Positions 62,409 to 64,000 of a DNA stretch of 64,000 nt are shown piece by piece (the first letter of the stretch is position 1; the number at the start of each line of letters is the position of its first letter). Made by a program: the position numbers and the translations under genes. The stretch covers positions 62,001 through 126,000 of the forward strand of contig NZ_MJEJ02000051.1 in NCBI RefSeq assembly GCF_002095435.2, read 5' to 3'. Source of the stretch: Williamsia sp. 1138. Its GTDB lineage: Bacteria > Actinomycetota > Actinomycetes > Mycobacteriales > Mycobacteriaceae. The notes beneath the pieces were generated by a model that had not been told where the DNA came from, did not search any database, and saw only the letters and a list, made by a program, of their open reading frames with translations.

Positions 62409-62452
62409 TGAACATTTGATCAGAATACTACTCCGTTGAAGAATTATGTTCA
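62409..62452. promoter_or_regulatory. AT-rich regulator-binding candidate between aldR-like gene and ald
   Basis: TGAACA (62409-62414) and TGTTCA (62447-62452) form inverted half sites about three helical turns apart, and the stretch between is AT-rich (TTTGATCAGAATACTACT). Lrp proteins bind such spaced degenerate sites as octamers. The exact sites are not determined. Confidence 0.4.
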
Positions 62453-62529
62453 GAAGTGTTGCTACTTTCCCGACGTTTGTTCACGCTGTTGAACACACCG
62501 ATCCCATCCAGATCAAGGAGAGTCCAGCC

Positions 62530-63642
62530 ATGCGCGTCGGCGTCCCACGCGAGATCAAGAACAACGAGTACCGCGTTGCCATCACCCCGGCTGGGGTCGC
62601 CGAACTCACGCGGCGCGGCCACGAGGTGATCATCGAGCATGAGGCCGGAAGCGGCTCGGCGATCGCCGACACCGACTTCAAGGAGGCCGGCGCGCAGATC
62701 CTGGGTACCGCCCGCGAGGTGTGGGAGCAGGCCGACCTGTTGCTGAAGGTCAAAGAACCGATCGCGCCCGAGTACGAGCTCATGCGGGAGGGTCAAACGC
62801 TGTTCACCTACCTGCACCTGGCCGCCAGCCGTGCGTGCACCGAGGCGCTGCTGAGCTCCGGCACCACGGCGGTCGCCTACGAGACAGTTCAGGCCGCTGA
62901 CGGGTCGCTGCCGCTGCTCGCCCCGATGAGTGAGGTCGCCGGACGGCTCGCACCGCAGGTCGGCGCCTATCACCTCATGCGCTCGGCCGGTGGCCGCGGC
63001 GTGCTCATGGGCGGCGTGCCCGGCACCGTACCTGCCGAGGTCGTCGTGATCGGTGGCGGCGTCAGCGGCGTCAATGCCGCGACCATCGCAGTCGGCATGG
63101 GCGCCGACGTCACCGTCTTCGACCTCGACATCACCAAACTCCGCGCCATCGATGCTCGTTTCAACGGACGCGTGCACACCCGATACAGCACCACACTCGA
63201 CCTCGACGAGGCGATCAAGAAGGCCGACCTGGTGATCGGCGCCGTGCTGGTGCCCGGCGCGAAGGCCCCCGTCTTGGTATCCAATTCTCTGGTGGCACAG
63301 ATGAAGCCGGGGTCGGTTCTCGTCGACATCGCCATCGATCAGGGCGGCTGCTTCGAAGATTCTCGACCCACCACCCATGACGATCCGACCTTCATGGTCC
63401 ACGACTCGGTCTTCTACTGTGTCGCGAACATGCCCGGATCCGTGGCGCGTACCTCGACGATGGCACTCACCGGGGCGACCCTTCCCTACGTGTTACGCCT
63501 TGCCGACCTCGGCTGGGTCGAAGCCCTGCGCCGCGACCCGGCTTTGGCCAAGGGGCTGAGCACGCACCAGGGTGAACTCCTCTGCCCTCACGTCTCCGAC
63601 GCCCTCGACATCCCGCTGGGAAGCTCACCGCTCACTGTCTGA
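62530..63642 (+). CDS. ald: Alanine dehydrogenase
   Basis: This 370-residue NAD-dependent enzyme interconverts alanine and pyruvate plus ammonia; mycobacterial homologues also act on glyoxylate to give glycine. It begins MRVGVPREIKNNEYRVAITPAGV, the family signature, with the start at 62530 after an AAGGAG site; the frame upstream is not conserved. Catalytic Lys and His lie in LLKVKEP and TYLHLAA, and the NAD motif is VIGGGVSGVNAA. It may connect to the glycine produced by the methylglycine cluster, which is inference. Confidence 0.96.
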   Translation: MRVGVPREIKNNEYRVAITPAGVAELTRRGHEVIIEHEAGSGSAIADTDFKEAGAQILGTAREVWEQADLLLKVKEPIAPEYELMREGQTLFTYLHLAASRACTEALLSSGTTAVAYETVQAADGSLPLLAPMSEVAGRLAPQVGAYHLMRSAGGRGVLMGGVPGTVPAEVVVIGGGVSGVNAATIAVGMGADVTVFDLDITKLRAIDARFNGRVHTRYSTTLDLDEAIKKADLVIGAVLVPGAKAPVLVSNSLVAQMKPGSVLVDIAIDQGGCFEDSRPTTHDDPTFMVHDSVFYCVANMPGSVARTSTMALTGATLPYVLRLADLGWVEALRRDPALAKGLSTHQGELLCPHVSDALDIPLGSSPLTV

Positions 63643-63650
63643 TCCCGGAG

Positions 63651-63703
63651 TTGGTGGCTTCTGGCGAACGTTTCCCCAGGTCGGCGTCGCCACAACCCAC
63701 CAA
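63651..63703. terminator. Imperfect hairpin after ald
   Basis: TTGGTGG (63651-63657) pairs with CCACCAA (63697-63703), and TGGCG (63662-63666) pairs with CGCCA (63688-63692), separated by a 4x4 internal loop. It lies between convergent genes. There is no clear U-tract, so termination is plausible but weak. Confidence 0.4.
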
Positions 63704-63720
63704 AATCGGGGTGGCCCGGG

Positions 63721-64000
63721 TCACGTGCCCGGTTCGGCCCACTCCTTGACGGACAGATAGTGCGACATGTTCTCCATTCGCCGCTGAACTGAAGAGACCT
63801 CCCGGACGGCTTGTCCGACCAGGCTGCGGTCCAGCGGCGAAAGGCGTTGCATGGTCAGTACATCCGTTGCCGTCTCGCCCCGGTCGACCTGCGCGACCTG
63901 GTAGGTGAGGCGGATCTTCTGCAGGACCTCGAACACCTCGATGAGCGTGTGGGCGTTGTCGTCGGTCAGCATCGGACTGCCCGCGGCGGCGGCCAGTCGC
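63721..64000 (-). CDS. DUF294-type nucleotidyltransferase-like protein, C-terminal part
   Basis: The frame is open through the right edge, so the N-terminus lies outside; 92 residues and the stop are visible. The block LIEVFEVLQKIRLTYQVAQVDRGETATDVLTMQRLSPLDRSLVGQAVREVSSVQRRMEN matches the C-terminal domain of DUF294/DUF4032-like proteins. These usually carry cyclic-nucleotide-binding and CBS domains further upstream and act in signalling. An internal ATG at 63972 is not the real start. Orientation is convergent with ald. Confidence 0.8.
   Translation of the reverse strand, partial: RLAAAAGSPMLTDDNAHTLIEVFEVLQKIRLTYQVAQVDRGETATDVLTMQRLSPLDRSLVGQAVREVSSVQRRMENMSHYLSVKEWAEPGT

Overview
The window is a high-GC chromosomal segment of an actinobacterium of the order Mycobacteriales. 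A Gordonia-like genus is my best guess; I could not run a database comparison. Supporting signs are mycothiol-type formaldehyde detoxification (mscR plus a metallo-beta-lactamase-fold partner), a mycobacterial-type oxyR-ahpC-ahpD locus, LexA boxes of the GAAC-N4-GTTC type, and a backbone whose order resembles the M. tuberculosis Rv2714 to Rv2773c region. I see no rRNA, tRNA, CRISPR array, transposase or prophage. No gene-free stretch exceeds 300 bases.

Layout. 1-4.4 kb: end of a zinc-ribbon membrane protein, a small membrane protein, mscR with its partner hydrolase, and a PAC2 protein. 4.4-15.5 kb: a Ski2-like helicase, a DJ-1/MarR pair with a double operator, divergent oxyR/ahpC-ahpD, a class III aminotransferase and the giant helicase HrpA. 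15.5-21.4 kb: nrdR, a LysM membrane protein divergent from lexA, an acyl-CoA dehydrogenase, hflX and dapF (with an unusual repeat-encoded N-terminus). 21.4-30.3 kb: miaA, an extradiol-dioxygenase-like protein, a DUF349 protein, miaB and the gluABCD glutamate importer. 30.3-38.1 kb: recX, recA with two recognisable DNA-damage promoters, a DUF3046 protein, a glycosyltransferase, a reduced clgR-pspA envelope-stress locus, pgsA, an ArgA-like acetyltransferase, a YciI protein and terC. 38.2-52.8 kb: ftsK, RNase J, dapA, thyX, a YcaQ-type DNA glycosylase, dfrA, thyA, a HelR-type RNA polymerase helicase preceded by a rifamycin-associated element, and dapB.

52.9-62 kb is the most metabolic and accessory-looking part: a glycine-betaine/methylglycine demethylation locus. 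One leftward operon carries dimethylglycine oxidase, monomeric sarcosine oxidase, a Rieske monooxygenase and an APC permease. An IclR regulator follows, and a rightward pair encodes the Rieske ferredoxin and ferredoxin reductase that would feed electrons to the oxygenase. The same GTTGC-N7-GCAAC palindrome lies about 40 bases before the first gene of each arm, which makes this look like one regulon. The window closes with an Lrp/AsnC regulator divergent from alanine dehydrogenase and the 3' end of a DUF294 protein.

The main themes are nucleotide and DNA maintenance (recA, recX, lexA, nrdR, thyX, thyA, dfrA, ftsK, YcaQ-type glycosylase), diaminopimelate synthesis (dapA, dapB, dapF), tRNA and RNA processing (miaA, miaB, rnj, hrpA, hflX), peroxide and thiol stress, and methylamine catabolism.
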